A stretch of DNA of 64,000 nt from CBDFHV01 sp965247705 (GTDB lineage Bacteria > Pseudomonadota > Alphaproteobacteria > Rhodospirillales > CAMCUA01), in the NCBI GenBank assembly GCA_965247705.1, contig CBDFHV010000082.1:1-64000 (forward strand). Direction: 5' to 3'. The notes beneath the pieces were generated by a model. That model worked only from the letters and a program-made list of their open reading frames with translations. It was not told the origin of the DNA and made no database searches. The position numbers and the translations under genes are program-made. Of this stretch, positions 1-8,891 are shown piece after piece (position 1 is the first letter of the stretch; the number at the start of each line of letters is the position of its first letter).

Positions 1-52
<52 letters not shown>

Positions 53-156
53 AAGAATTCCGACACCTCCGCGCCACGGGCGCTTGGGAGGGGACGGAAC
101 ATACTGGCTAATCCCGCGGCAAGGCAAGCCGGGTGCGGGTTCGTTCGCCACATTCC

Positions 157-450
157 CTAGCCGACGTCCTTGTCACCGTCGCTGACGACGGTGACAACCT
201 CCGCCACGTCGTCGTCATTATCGTCCGGATCGGCGCCGCTGTCCGCCAGGTCATCGTCCATGTCGTCCGTTTCCGCCTCTTCGTCGACGTCAACGTCTTC
301 GCTCGGCGGCGGCGGCGGCGGCCGCTTCCGTGCGGCTTCGTTCCACGGCGTGTCACACTTTGGGCATACGATCTCGGTCCGCCCGAGGTCATAAAAGCGA
401 GCCCCGCAAGACCCGCACGTGTGCTTGGTTCCCAGCTCCGGCTTCGCCAC
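157..450 (-). CDS. FYDLN-type zinc-ribbon acidic protein (TIGR02300 family)
   Basis: This is a 97-residue protein. A short N-terminal zinc ribbon has cysteines C12-x2-C15 and C29-x2-C32 around the family signature RFYDLGR. A run of six prolines and a very acidic, probably disordered tail rich in D and E follow. The start is GTG at 450, chosen for the GGGAG ribosome site about seven bases upstream. It is transcribed divergently from aroA, an arrangement common in alphaproteobacteria. The molecular role of the family is not established; the zinc ribbon suggests nucleic-acid or protein binding, which is inference. Confidence 0.85.
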   Translation of the reverse strand: MAKPELGTKHTCGSCGARFYDLGRTEIVCPKCDTPWNEAARKRPPPPPPSEDVDVDEEAETDDMDDDLADSGADPDDNDDDVAEVVTVVSDGDKDVG

Positions 451-665
451 GCTCAGTCTCCCATGTTAAAGCGTGCCTGGTCGCCCCACCCAGGTCGGGA
501 GGCGCCGTTTGCCACGAACGCGCGGGCCTGTCAAAACCAAAATCAAGGGCCTTCGGACACCTGTTTGGGAGAACCCGGCCATGGTACAGAAGGCGCCGTC
601 ATTGGGAACCCCGAAACCGGCGTCAACGGATTGGTTCCCCGGCTGTTGACAGGAGCCTCAGCGAC

Positions 666-1994
666 GTGTCTGCCCTGACTTCCCGTGCCTCCGGCGGTCT
701 TGCCGGAGACATCGCCGTTCCCGGCGACAAGTCGATTTCGCACCGCGCCCTCATGCTCGGCGCCGCCGCCGTGGGCGAGACCCGCATCCAGGGCCTTCTG
801 GAAGGCGCCGACGTGCTGGCCACGGCCCGCTGCGTGCGGGCCATGGGCGCCGAGGCGGTGCGCGAGCGGTCGGGCCAGTGGCGGGTCCATGGCGTCGGGG
901 TCGGCGGTCTCCACGAGCCCGAGGACGTCCTCGACATGGGGAATGCCGGCACGGCGGCGCGCCTTTTCGCCGGCCTGTTGGCGACCCACCCCTTCACCTG
1001 CTTCATGACCGGCGACGCCTCGTTGCGGGCGCGGCCCATGGCCCGGGTGACGGCGCCGCTGCGCATCATGGGCGCGGACTTCGTGGGCCGGACGGGCGAG
1101 CGCCTGCCCATGGCCATCATCGGAACCGCCGAGCCGGTCCCCATTGTCTACGAACTCCCCGTGGCCTCGGCGCAGGTCAAGTCGGCCATCCTGCTGGCGG
1201 CCCTCAATACCCCGGGGGAAACCACCGTTATCGAGCCGCACCCGACCCGCGATCACAGCGAGCGCATGCTTCGCCATTTCGGAGCCCAGGTGACGGTCGC
1301 CGAACGCCCGGACGGCGGCCGATCCATCACCCTTGTCGGACAGCCCGAACTGGAAGGCCGCCACATCGTCGTGCCGGGCGATATCTCCTCGGCCGCCTTT
1401 CCCCTGGTCGCCGCCTTGATCGTGCCGGGCTCCCGCCTGCGGCTCAAGGGGGTCGGCGTCAATCCCCTGCGCAACGGCCTGTTGGCCAGCCTCCTGGACA
1501 TGGGCGCCGACCTGCGCCTGGAAAACGCCGGCGAGGCGGACGGGGAACCGGTGGCCGACATCGTGGCCACCGCCGGACCGCTGAAGGGAATAGAGGTGCC
1601 GCCGGAGCGGGCGCCGACGATGATCGACGAATATCCGGTGCTGGCTGTCGCCGCGTCCTTCGCCGAAGGTCGGTCCCGCTTCGCGGGAATCGGTGAAATG
1701 CGGGTCAAGGAGAGCGACCGGCTGGCCGCCATGGCCCGCGGTCTTGCCGCCTGCGGCGTCAGCGTCGAGGAGCGGCAAGACGAACTCCTCATCGAGGGCC
1801 GGGGTGGAGACGTGGCCGGCGGCGGTGCCATCGCGACGGCGCTGGACCACCGCATCGCCATGGCCTTCCTGGTCCTTGGCATGGCCAGCCGCGAGGCGGT
1901 ACGCATCGACGACGCCGGCCCCATGGATACCAGCTTCCCCGGATTCGCGGACCTGTTGAACGGCGTCGGCGCTCGCCTCGAGCCGAGCCCGTGA
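666..1994 (+). CDS. aroA: 3-phosphoshikimate 1-carboxyvinyltransferase (EPSP synthase)
   Basis: This enzyme transfers enolpyruvyl from PEP to shikimate-3-phosphate, the sixth step of the cytosolic shikimate pathway. The 442-residue length is normal. The N-terminal motif GDKSISHRA carries the substrate-binding Lys22 and Ser23, and the loop GNAGTAARL near residue 95 lines the PEP pocket. The C-terminal half has the EYPVLAVAASFAEG and KESDR motifs typical of the family. The GTG at 666 is preferred, with AGGAG about ten bases upstream; the frame is open further upstream to 330, but that extension does not resemble the family. The stop overlaps the cmk start by 4 bp. Confidence 0.96.
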   Translation: MSALTSRASGGLAGDIAVPGDKSISHRALMLGAAAVGETRIQGLLEGADVLATARCVRAMGAEAVRERSGQWRVHGVGVGGLHEPEDVLDMGNAGTAARLFAGLLATHPFTCFMTGDASLRARPMARVTAPLRIMGADFVGRTGERLPMAIIGTAEPVPIVYELPVASAQVKSAILLAALNTPGETTVIEPHPTRDHSERMLRHFGAQVTVAERPDGGRSITLVGQPELEGRHIVVPGDISSAAFPLVAALIVPGSRLRLKGVGVNPLRNGLLASLLDMGADLRLENAGEADGEPVADIVATAGPLKGIEVPPERAPTMIDEYPVLAVAASFAEGRSRFAGIGEMRVKESDRLAAMARGLAACGVSVEERQDELLIEGRGGDVAGGGAIATALDHRIAMAFLVLGMASREAVRIDDAGPMDTSFPGFADLLNGVGARLEPSP

Positions 1995-2632
1995 TTGTCG
2001 CCGTGGACGGTCCCGCCGCCGCTGGCAAGGGCACCTTGTCGGCGGCACTGGCCCGCACCTTGGGCTTCGCCCGACTGGATACGGGGCTTCTCTATCGGGC
2101 AGTGGGGCTGGAGCTGCTGCGGCGGGGGGAGGACCCGGCCGATCCGGCGGCCGCGGCCCGCGCCGCCAGGTCCCTCTCGCCCGCCGCGCTCGGGGATCCC
2201 GCGCTGCGCGGCGATGAGGCCGCCGGCGCGGCCTCCATCGTCGCCGCCATCGCCGAAGTCCGCGCCGCGCTTCTGGCGTTGCAGCGAGACTTCGCCCGCA
2301 ATCCGCCGGGCGGGGCGGCGGGCGCGGTTCTCGACGGGCGGGACATCGGCACCCAGGTCTGTCCCGACGCGCCGGTGAAGTTGTTCGTCACCGCCGATAT
2401 CGGGACCCGCGTCGGGCGGCGGGTGGCCGAGCTCCGCGGCCGCGGCGAGGATGTGTATCCGGTTCGGGTGGAATCCAGAATGCGCGCCCGGGACCAACGG
2501 GATTCGTCGCGCCGGGACGCGCCGATGAAAGCCGCCGACGACGCCTGTGTCATCGACTCCTCCGATTTGACGCCGGAGGAGGTTTTGACCCTGGCGCTGG
2601 ATTACACTAAAACCCGCCTTCGGGCCGGCTAG
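1991..2632 (+). CDS. cmk: cytidylate kinase
   Basis: This kinase phosphorylates CMP and dCMP with ATP in the cytosol. The 213-residue protein begins with the P-loop GPAAAGKGT at residues 7-15. It has the DGRDIGT nucleotide-binding motif and the arginine-rich lid segment RMRARDQRDSSRRDAP. The GTG start overlaps the aroA stop (GTGA), so the two are probably translationally coupled. aroA-cmk-rpsA is a widespread proteobacterial order. Confidence 0.96.
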   Translation: MIVAVDGPAAAGKGTLSAALARTLGFARLDTGLLYRAVGLELLRRGEDPADPAAAARAARSLSPAALGDPALRGDEAAGAASIVAAIAEVRAALLALQRDFARNPPGGAAGAVLDGRDIGTQVCPDAPVKLFVTADIGTRVGRRVAELRGRGEDVYPVRVESRMRARDQRDSSRRDAPMKAADDACVIDSSDLTPEEVLTLALDYTKTRLRAG

Positions 2633-2784
2633 GCATTGACCCTGGGATCTTTTTGTCGGGTGCGTGGGTGACTGCGTCGGAAGTTCGTTCCGCGAGTGGG
2701 ACGCCTTCCATGGATACACCCCGACAAACATTCCCTGCCGGTCCGACGTTGGATTCGCATCGATTGCTGAAGGAAGTCACCACC

Positions 2785-4764
2785 ATGGCGCCTGCCGAAA
2801 TCACCGCTGCCATCGAAGAGGCGGCCCCGCCCTCGACCGAGAACTTCGCTTCCCTTCTGGATGAGTCATTCGGCGAAGGTGACGGCGTGGAGGGGACCGT
2901 CGTCACGGGCACGGTCTTGAGCGTGACCGCGGACGCGGTGCTCATCGACGTCGGCCTGAAATCCGAGGGGCGCGTTCCGGTGAAGGAATTCTCGGCGCCC
3001 GGCCAGGACACGGAGGTCCAGCCCGGCGACCTGGTGGACGTGTTCGTGGAGCGCTACGAAGATCGCGACGGCATTATCATGCTCAGCCGCGAAAAGGCGC
3101 GTCGCGAAGAGGCCTGGAACCTGCTGGAAAAGGCTTTCGAGAAAAACGAGCGCGTGAAGGGCGTCATCTTCGGCCGGGTGAAGGGCGGTTTCATCGTCGA
3201 TCTGTCGGGCGCCGTGGCGTTCCTGCCCGGCAGCCAGGTGGATATTCGCCCGGTGCGCGACGTCACCCCCCTGATGGGCTCGCCACAGCCGTTCCAAATT
3301 CTGAAGATGGACCGCAACCGGGGCAACATCGTCGTTTCCCGACGCGCGGTGCTGGAAGAAGCACGTTCCGAGGCCCGGTCCGAATTGATCGCCAACTTGA
3401 AGGAAGGCCAAGTCCTGGAGGGCGTGGTCAAGAACATCACCGACTACGGCGCTTTCGTCGACCTGGGCGGGGTGGACGGCCTGCTTCATGTCACCGACAT
3501 CGCCTGGCGGCGCATCAACCATCCGACCGAGGCCCTGCAGATCGGCCAGACGGTAAATGTCCAGGTCATTCGCTTCAACGCGGAAACCCAACGGATCTCG
3601 CTGGGCATGAAGCAGCTTGAATCCGATCCCTGGGAAGGCGTCGCGGCCAAGTTCCCCGTGAACACCAGGTTTACCGGCCGGGTCACCAACATCACCGATT
3701 ATGGCGCCTTCGTGGAATTGGAACCGGGTGTCGAAGGCCTGGTCCATGTCTCGGAAATGAGTTGGACCAAGAAGAACGTCCATCCCGGCAAGATCGTCTC
3801 CACCAGTCAGGAAGTGGAGGTGATGATCCTGGACACCGACGCGGAAAAGCGCCGCATCAGCCTCGGCCTCAAGCAGTGCCTGGCCAATCCCTGGGAGGAT
3901 TTCCGGGAGAACTTCACCGTCGGTTCCGAGGTCGAGGGCGAGGTCAAGAACATCACCGAGTTCGGCCTCTTCATCGGCCTCTCCGGAGAGATCGACGGCA
4001 TGGTCCACCTCTCGGACCTGTCCTGGGATCAGAAGGGCGAGGAAGCGATCGCGTCCTATAAAAAGGGCGACATGGTAAAGGCCAAAGTCCTCGACGTGGA
4101 CACCGACAAGGAGCGAATCAGTCTCGGCGTCAAACAACTGAGCGAGGACCCCTTCGAAAAGGGCATGGACGAACTGAAGAAGGGCGCCATCGTCACCTGC
4201 ACCATTAAGTCCGTGGTCGACAATGGGCTCGAGGTGATGGTGAACGAGGGGGTGCCCGGCTTCATCCGCAAGGCCGAACTTTCACGGGACCGGGTCGACC
4301 AGCGGCCGGGCCGCTTCGCGGCCGGTGACAAGCTGGACGCCAAGATCACCCAAGTGGACAAGACGACCCGTCGCCTGACCCTGTCCGTCAAGGCCCTGGA
4401 AGTGGCCGAGGAGAAGCGTGCCATGGCGGCGTACGGATCCTCGGATTCGGGCGCCAGCCTTGGCGATATTCTCGGCGCCGCCATCCGAGAAAAGCGCGAC
4501 GCCGAGCATACCGAGGCGCCGGCCGAGGCGGAAGTCGAGGAAAAACCGGAGAAGAAAAAGGCCACCAAATCCAAGGCCAAGACGGCCGCCAAGGACGACA
4601 CGGACGACGGGGCGAAACCGGCGGCCAAGGCGTCAAAGGCGGCCAAGGCATCCAAGGCGGCCAAGGCGACCGATGCCGCGACGGAGGAGCCCGCCGACGA
4701 AACGACCGACGACCAGGGCGAAAATAAGCAGGTCGAGGACACGGAGTCCGCCGACAAAACCTAA
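2785..4764 (+). CDS. rpsA: 30S ribosomal protein S1
   Basis: S1 binds mRNA on the 30S subunit and helps translation initiation. The 659-residue protein carries six S1/OB repeats between about residues 30 and 550, with repeated signatures such as NITDYGAFVDLGG, GLLHVTDIAW and RISLGMKQL. The last 110 residues form a low-complexity tail of K, A, E and D that makes it longer than the roughly 560-570 residues usual in alphaproteobacteria. The ATG at 2785 is chosen because GGAAG lies eight bases upstream and the N-terminus matches the family. The frame is open back to 2653, but that part looks like leader sequence. The 150 bp before it are probably the promoter and leader. Confidence 0.96.
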   Translation: MAPAEITAAIEEAAPPSTENFASLLDESFGEGDGVEGTVVTGTVLSVTADAVLIDVGLKSEGRVPVKEFSAPGQDTEVQPGDLVDVFVERYEDRDGIIMLSREKARREEAWNLLEKAFEKNERVKGVIFGRVKGGFIVDLSGAVAFLPGSQVDIRPVRDVTPLMGSPQPFQILKMDRNRGNIVVSRRAVLEEARSEARSELIANLKEGQVLEGVVKNITDYGAFVDLGGVDGLLHVTDIAWRRINHPTEALQIGQTVNVQVIRFNAETQRISLGMKQLESDPWEGVAAKFPVNTRFTGRVTNITDYGAFVELEPGVEGLVHVSEMSWTKKNVHPGKIVSTSQEVEVMILDTDAEKRRISLGLKQCLANPWEDFRENFTVGSEVEGEVKNITEFGLFIGLSGEIDGMVHLSDLSWDQKGEEAIASYKKGDMVKAKVLDVDTDKERISLGVKQLSEDPFEKGMDELKKGAIVTCTIKSVVDNGLEVMVNEGVPGFIRKAELSRDRVDQRPGRFAAGDKLDAKITQVDKTTRRLTLSVKALEVAEEKRAMAAYGSSDSGASLGDILGAAIREKRDAEHTEAPAEAEVEEKPEKKKATKSKAKTAAKDDTDDGAKPAAKASKAAKASKAAKATDAATEEPADETTDDQGENKQVEDTESADKT

Positions 4765-4821
4765 TGGTCTAATTCAGACCACTGGCCGCGGATCGCGGCT
4801 GGTCCTCGGGAAACCCGGCCC

Positions 4822-5745
4822 ATGGCCCTCGACGCCGACCTGATCGTCGACCGCCGGCGGATGAAGCGGCGGCTTGTCGTGTGGCGCCTCACGGCTGTCC
4901 TCGCCATCGTCGTGGCGGCCGTGGCCTTCGCGGGACGCTTCGACGTATTCGGCCAGGGCGAGATGGTCGCCCGCCTCACCGTATCCGGCCTCATCCTGGA
5001 CGACCCATGGCGCGACGAGGCCCTGCGGGAGCTGGGCGACGACGACCGGGTGCGCGCGCTGATCGTCAAGATTGACAGTCCCGGCGGCACCGTCGCCGGG
5101 GGAGAGGCCTTGTATCTATCCCTGCGCGGCGTGGCAGCCCACAAACCGGTGGTGGCGGTGCTGGGAGAGCTGGCCACCTCGGCCGGCTATATGATTGCCC
5201 TTGGCGCCGACCGGATTCTCGGCCGCGCCGGGACCGTCACCGGCTCCATCGGTGTACTTATACAATCGGCCGACATCACCGGACTCCTGGAGACCCTGGG
5301 GGTCAAGCCCGAGGCGGTCAAAAGCCATCCCTTGAAGGCCCAGCCCAACCCCCTGGAGCCGTTCTCGGACGAAGCGCGACAGACCATCCGCGCGGTGGTC
5401 ATGGATCTATACGCCATGTTCGTCGACATGGTGGCCGAACGCCGCGGCATGGACCGGCAAAGGGTCCTCGTGCTTGCCGACGGGCGGATCTATTCCGGCC
5501 GCCAAGCGGTGGACAACGGACTTCTCGACGCCATTGGCGGCGAACCGGAAGCCCGCCAGTGGCTGGCCGAATCCCACGGCGTCTCCCTGGAACTTCCAGT
5601 CCGAGACATCGAAAGCGACGCTGACGATGCCCTTTGGCGCCGCCTCGCCGACGGCCTGACTCGGTCTCTGGTTGGAAAAGTCCTGAATTCTGAACGACTT
5701 AGTCTTGACGGCGCGCTGTCGGTCTGGCAGCCTGACGGAACCTGA
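4822..5745 (+). CDS. sppA: signal peptide peptidase SppA, short form
   Basis: This membrane-anchored serine protease degrades released signal peptides. The protein has 307 residues: a basic N-terminus, one transmembrane helix at about 20-38, then a periplasmic ClpP-like fold. Ser120 in ELATSAGY is the expected nucleophile and Lys172 in the segment VKSHPLKAQ the expected general base. Their spacing of 52 residues equals that of the short Bacillus-type SppA. It lies between rpsA and ihfB, a conserved proteobacterial neighbourhood. Confidence 0.92.
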   Translation: MALDADLIVDRRRMKRRLVVWRLTAVLAIVVAAVAFAGRFDVFGQGEMVARLTVSGLILDDPWRDEALRELGDDDRVRALIVKIDSPGGTVAGGEALYLSLRGVAAHKPVVAVLGELATSAGYMIALGADRILGRAGTVTGSIGVLIQSADITGLLETLGVKPEAVKSHPLKAQPNPLEPFSDEARQTIRAVVMDLYAMFVDMVAERRGMDRQRVLVLADGRIYSGRQAVDNGLLDAIGGEPEARQWLAESHGVSLELPVRDIESDADDALWRRLADGLTRSLVGKVLNSERLSLDGALSVWQPDGT

Positions 5746-5820
5746 CGCAAAGCGCGCGGTGTGGACGAGGACCGCCGGCCGCTTTGAATTCGCTTGACCG
5801 CGAGGGGGAATGTCGCCGCC

Positions 5821-6108
5821 ATGACCAAGTCGGAACTGATCGCGCGCCTGGCCGAGGCAAATCCTCACCTCTTTCAGCGGGACGTCGAGCGTATCGTCAG
5901 CACGATCTTCGATGAAATCGCCGCCGCCCTCGGCCGTGGCGACCGGGTGGAGTTGCGCGGCTTCGGCGCCTTCTCCGTTAAGCAGCGGGCCGCGCGTACC
6001 GGACGCAATCCTCGCACGGGCGACACCGTGGGCGTTGCAGCCAAATACGCGCCCTATTTCAAGACCGGAAAACAACTGCGGGAAAAACTGAACGGCCCGA
6101 CCTCCTGA
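5821..6108 (+). CDS. ihfB: integration host factor subunit beta
   Basis: This is a 95-residue HU/IHF-family DNA-bending protein that pairs with IhfA. The family signature GFGAFSVKQRAARTGRNP, with the intercalating proline of the beta-arm, is clear in the middle, and the C-terminus YAPYFKTGKQLREKLN is typical. The ATG at 5821 fits the family N-terminus (MTKSELI) and follows a purine-rich GAGGGGG; an in-frame upstream start at 5794 would add nine non-family residues. It follows sppA with a 75 bp gap that may carry its own promoter. Confidence 0.95.
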   Translation: MTKSELIARLAEANPHLFQRDVERIVSTIFDEIAAALGRGDRVELRGFGAFSVKQRAARTGRNPRTGDTVGVAAKYAPYFKTGKQLREKLNGPTS

Positions 6109-6159
6109 CCTGCCCGTCCTCCTGAACGATCTGTCCACATTCGAGCAAGGATATCGATC

Positions 6160-6549
6160 ATGGCCCGGCACCGATTGGCGACACGCGCCATTTCCTGGTT
6201 CGTCATGCTGCCCGTCGCTGTGGCGGTCGTGACCTTCGCCGTTGCCAATCGCGAGCGTGTTGACGTGTCCTTCTGGCCGGCGCCGTTGACCCTGAATCTA
6301 CCTCTGTTTTCCGTGGTGCTGCTCGTTCTCATTGTCGGTTTCGTCCTTGGCGCGCTGGTCCACTGGCTGACAACCGGTTCCCCGCGCCGCCGGGCGCGGG
6401 AGAACGCCCGCCGGGCGGAGGCGGCCGAGCGGGAGCTGGAGCGTTTGCGTCGGCAGATGGCGAATGCCGGCGAAAGCCCTGGTAACGGCGCTTCCCATTC
6501 CGTGGAGAACAAGGCCGGGCTCCCCGCGCCGGTGTCTCGTGCCGCCTGA
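6160..6549 (+). CDS. LapA-family (DUF1049) inner-membrane protein
   Basis: This is a 129-residue protein with two predicted membrane helices (about residues 10-28 and 44-67) separated by a short loop containing RERVDVSFWP, the usual DUF1049/LapA layout. A basic, helical cytoplasmic tail (RRRARENARRAEAAERELERLRRQ) follows and probably forms a coiled coil. In E. coli LapA works with LapB in lipopolysaccharide assembly control; here the function is inferred only from the fold. The position directly after ihfB is conserved in proteobacteria. Its 3' end overlaps the next gene by 11 bp. Confidence 0.85.
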   Translation: MARHRLATRAISWFVMLPVAVAVVTFAVANRERVDVSFWPAPLTLNLPLFSVVLLVLIVGFVLGALVHWLTTGSPRRRARENARRAEAAERELERLRRQMANAGESPGNGASHSVENKAGLPAPVSRAA

Positions 6550-7495
6550 GGGGTCGGGCCCTGGCGTCATCGACGCGGCGGGGGTCGCGGCACGCCTGGA
6601 CTATCCGGCGCTCGTCGAACGCATCGAGTCCTTCTTCCGCGACGGCTGCGTCGTCCCCGTCCGCCACCACCACATCGTCGACATGGCGGACGAGGCGGAT
6701 GCCACTCTGCTGCTGATGCCCGCCTGGCGGGTGGGCGACGTGATCGGGGTCAAGGTGGCCAGCGTCTTTCCCGACAACGCGAACCGGGACCTGCCGTCCA
6801 TATTCGCATCCATGCTGCTGCTCGACGGGCACACGGGGCGGCCCCGGGCGCTGATTGAAGGAGGCGAATTGACCGTCCGGCGAACTGCGGCGGCCAGCGC
6901 GCTCGCCGCCCGCTTTCTGGCCCGCGCCGACGCCGCGCACCACCTGATGGTGGGCACCGGCGCCATGGCCCCGCACCTGATCCGCGCCCATGCCACCCAG
7001 CGGCCAATCCGCCGGGTCAGCCTGTGGGGCCGCAACCCCGACAAGGCGGCGCGGTTGGCCAACGTCTTGAAAGCGGAGGGCCTGCCCGTGGAGCCGGTCG
7101 AGGATCTGGCCGCGGCGGTGCCCGAGGCCGACATCGTCTCCTGCGCCACCCTGTCGAATGACCCGCTGGTTTGCGGCGACTGGCTGCGCCCGGGCCAGCA
7201 CCTGGACTTGGTGGGCGCCTTCAATCCCGCCATGCGCGAATCCGACGACGAGGCCGTGCTCAAGTCCCAAGTCTACGTGGATACCCGCGCCGGGGCGCTC
7301 GTGGAAGGGGGCGATATCGTGGATCCCCTGAAGCGCGGCATCATTACCAAGGACCACATCCGGGGCGATCTGTTCGAACTCTGCCGGGGCGAAACCCCCG
7401 GCCGCCAGGACGATGACGCCATCACCCTGTTCAAATCCGTCGGCACCGCCCTCGAGGACCTGGCCGCGGCGCAGTTGGTGAGCGAGCGGCTGTGA
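6539..7495 (+). CDS. ornithine cyclodeaminase / mu-crystallin family protein
   Basis: This is a 318-residue Rossmann-fold enzyme of the family that includes ornithine cyclodeaminase, alanine dehydrogenase and pyrroline-2-carboxylate reductase. Visible signatures are the substrate-side GVKVASVFPDN, the nucleotide-binding GTGAMAPHLIRAH at about 138-150 and the C-terminal GDLFELCRGETPGR. The GTG at 6539 gives a family-length product and overlaps lapA by 11 bp. Substrate cannot be decided from sequence. It may be co-transcribed with lapA; downstream it is cut off from the trp genes by a toxin-antitoxin module. Confidence 0.82.
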   Translation: MPPEGSGPGVIDAAGVAARLDYPALVERIESFFRDGCVVPVRHHHIVDMADEADATLLLMPAWRVGDVIGVKVASVFPDNANRDLPSIFASMLLLDGHTGRPRALIEGGELTVRRTAAASALAARFLARADAAHHLMVGTGAMAPHLIRAHATQRPIRRVSLWGRNPDKAARLANVLKAEGLPVEPVEDLAAAVPEADIVSCATLSNDPLVCGDWLRPGQHLDLVGAFNPAMRESDDEAVLKSQVYVDTRAGALVEGGDIVDPLKRGIITKDHIRGDLFELCRGETPGRQDDDAITLFKSVGTALEDLAAAQLVSERL

Positions 7496-7532
7496 CGAGC
7501 TGTTCGGCAGTTGGCCGGCCAGACACGGAATC

Positions 7533-7593
7533 TTGACAAAATAGACGAAATAGACGAAGATTGCGCTTTGCGGCCGATTGTCCTTGGGAGAGG
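7533..7593 (+). promoter_or_regulatory. promoter and operator-like repeat of the RES/Xre module
   Basis: A perfect -35 box TTGACA (7533-7538) is followed by two exact tandem copies of the 9-mer ATAGACGAA (7541-7549 and 7550-7558), which occupy the -10/spacer region. A strong ribosome site GGGAGAGG (7586-7593) lies just before GTG 7601. This supports 7601 as the antitoxin start, and the repeat is a natural candidate operator for autorepression by the Xre-type antitoxin. The promoter assignment is by eye. Confidence 0.5.
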
Positions 7594-7600
7594 CCCCGCG

Positions 7601-8197
7601 GTGCATGTGAAGAGCCAAGACGTCGAAGCGCTGACCGCCGTGGTGCAGGATGCCGCCCAAGGCCTCAGTCCGCGTGCGCTCTCCGTCCTGGTTTCGCACC
7701 CCGATGCTGTTCGGTCCGCGCTGGCCGTTGCAGCTGATGCGCTCTCGGCGAAGGATGCGGATGTAGAAGGCGTCGAGATTGTGGAGGGTGCCGAACCGCG
7801 TCTGGTACATGCCGGCGAGGCCGGTCGACGTATCGCCGCACGAGCGCGTCCAGGAAAGAAGGAGGATCTGCTGACCTCCGACGAACTCGCGGCCCGGGCC
7901 GGCCTCAAAACCCGCCAGTCCGTCCATGACTGGCTAAAGAAGGGAAAGATCGTCGGCTGGCAGGGCGGCAAGCGCGGGTATGTCTTTCCCGCCGATCAGC
8001 TTGACGGTCGCGGTCGGCCAGTCAAAGGCATGGACCGGATCACGCCTTGTTTTGAGGACGGATACGCGGCTTGGATCTGGCTTAAGACGCCCCTCGGCGC
8101 CCTTATGGGGGCTATGCCCATTACCCGTCTTCGCAAGGGTGAAGTCGATCTCGTGGCGGCTGCTGCTGAGGGGGACGCCCAGGGCGACTTTGCGTGA
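7601..8197 (+). CDS. Xre/MbcA/ParS-type antitoxin (DUF2384) of a RES/Xre module
   Basis: This is a 198-residue protein. The central part (DELAARAGLKTRQSVHDWLKKGKIVGWQGGKRGYVFPADQL) is a helix-turn-helix-like DNA-binding segment. The C-terminal WLKTPLGALMGAMPITRLRKGEVD region resembles the toxin-binding MbcA/ParS domain that ends the family. The frame is open back to 7511, but that extension runs through the promoter repeats, so GTG 7601 with GGGAGAGG upstream is preferred. The stop overlaps the toxin start by 4 bp. In known RES/Xre systems the antitoxin binds and inhibits the NAD-degrading toxin and represses the operon. Confidence 0.8.
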   Translation: MHVKSQDVEALTAVVQDAAQGLSPRALSVLVSHPDAVRSALAVAADALSAKDADVEGVEIVEGAEPRLVHAGEAGRRIAARARPGKKEDLLTSDELAARAGLKTRQSVHDWLKKGKIVGWQGGKRGYVFPADQLDGRGRPVKGMDRITPCFEDGYAAWIWLKTPLGALMGAMPITRLRKGEVDLVAAAAEGDAQGDFA

Positions 8198-8787
8198 GTA
8201 TCACGTACGATCCTGAGCGCATCCGGGAGCGCCTGCGCAGCATCCAGATCGAAGGAATGTTCCGTTTAATCCATTGGAAGCACGCTCACTTTCCGCTAAG
8301 TGCCATTCCCGCGCCAAGCAGATTCAGTGATCCCGAGGGCAAGTATGCGGTTCTCTATGCCGCTGAATCGGTGCGATGTAGCTTCTGGGAAGCATTGGGG
8401 CGCAACCGGTTCACACGTCGCAAGCGTCGCGAACTGCCTCGGGCCGACGTGGAAGCCAGGCTGGTCGTTTCGCTCCGCTCGACTGAAGCCGTTTCGCTCG
8501 TCGACCTGCGCGGAGACGGCCCGATCCGCATTGCCGCGCCGACCGCCGTCGCCCATGATTCGAACCACGCGGCAGGCCGTGCCTTGTCCGCGGCCACCTC
8601 CGCCAGTGTTCTGGAAGCGGACGGCTTCATATTTCAGTCGAGGTTTACGGGGCATAATTGCGCAGCCGTTTTCGATCGAGCCATTCGCAAATTGGAGTCT
8701 CTCGACGTCACGCCGCTGATTCGGCAGGCTGACTTCCTCGATGCCCTCGATGACTGCGGGATAACGCTATTGGAGTCGCCTGCATGA
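8194..8787 (+). CDS. RES-domain toxin (predicted NAD+-depleting)
   Basis: This is a 197-residue protein with the RES fold signatures: an early arginine in MFRLIHW, YAAESVRCSFWEAL with the family glutamate, and a serine in FIFQSRFTGHN. Characterised RES toxins cleave NAD+ and stop growth; that activity here is inference from the family. The GTG start overlaps the antitoxin stop (GTGA), the coupling usual for type II modules. It sits directly before trpF and shares no obvious function with its neighbours, so the pair looks like an inserted module. Confidence 0.85.
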   Translation: MSITYDPERIRERLRSIQIEGMFRLIHWKHAHFPLSAIPAPSRFSDPEGKYAVLYAAESVRCSFWEALGRNRFTRRKRRELPRADVEARLVVSLRSTEAVSLVDLRGDGPIRIAAPTAVAHDSNHAAGRALSAATSASVLEADGFIFQSRFTGHNCAAVFDRAIRKLESLDVTPLIRQADFLDALDDCGITLLESPA

Positions 8788-8891
8788 ACAGTGCGCTTGC
8801 TGAATTGCACAAGTCCAACTTGCGTCGAGATTGGCGGCGACGGAGCGGAATAAGCCTCCATCCGTCTGACGCAGACCACTAGACTGGCGCG

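Noticed and set aside
543..2048. Long minus-strand ORF (501 codons) over aroA
   Set aside because: Antisense shadow of a clear aroA gene in GC-rich DNA; composition dominated by G, H, R and Q with no family signature.
1253..2731. 492-codon minus-strand ORF over aroA/cmk
   Set aside because: Shadow of two well-supported plus-strand genes; low-complexity translation.
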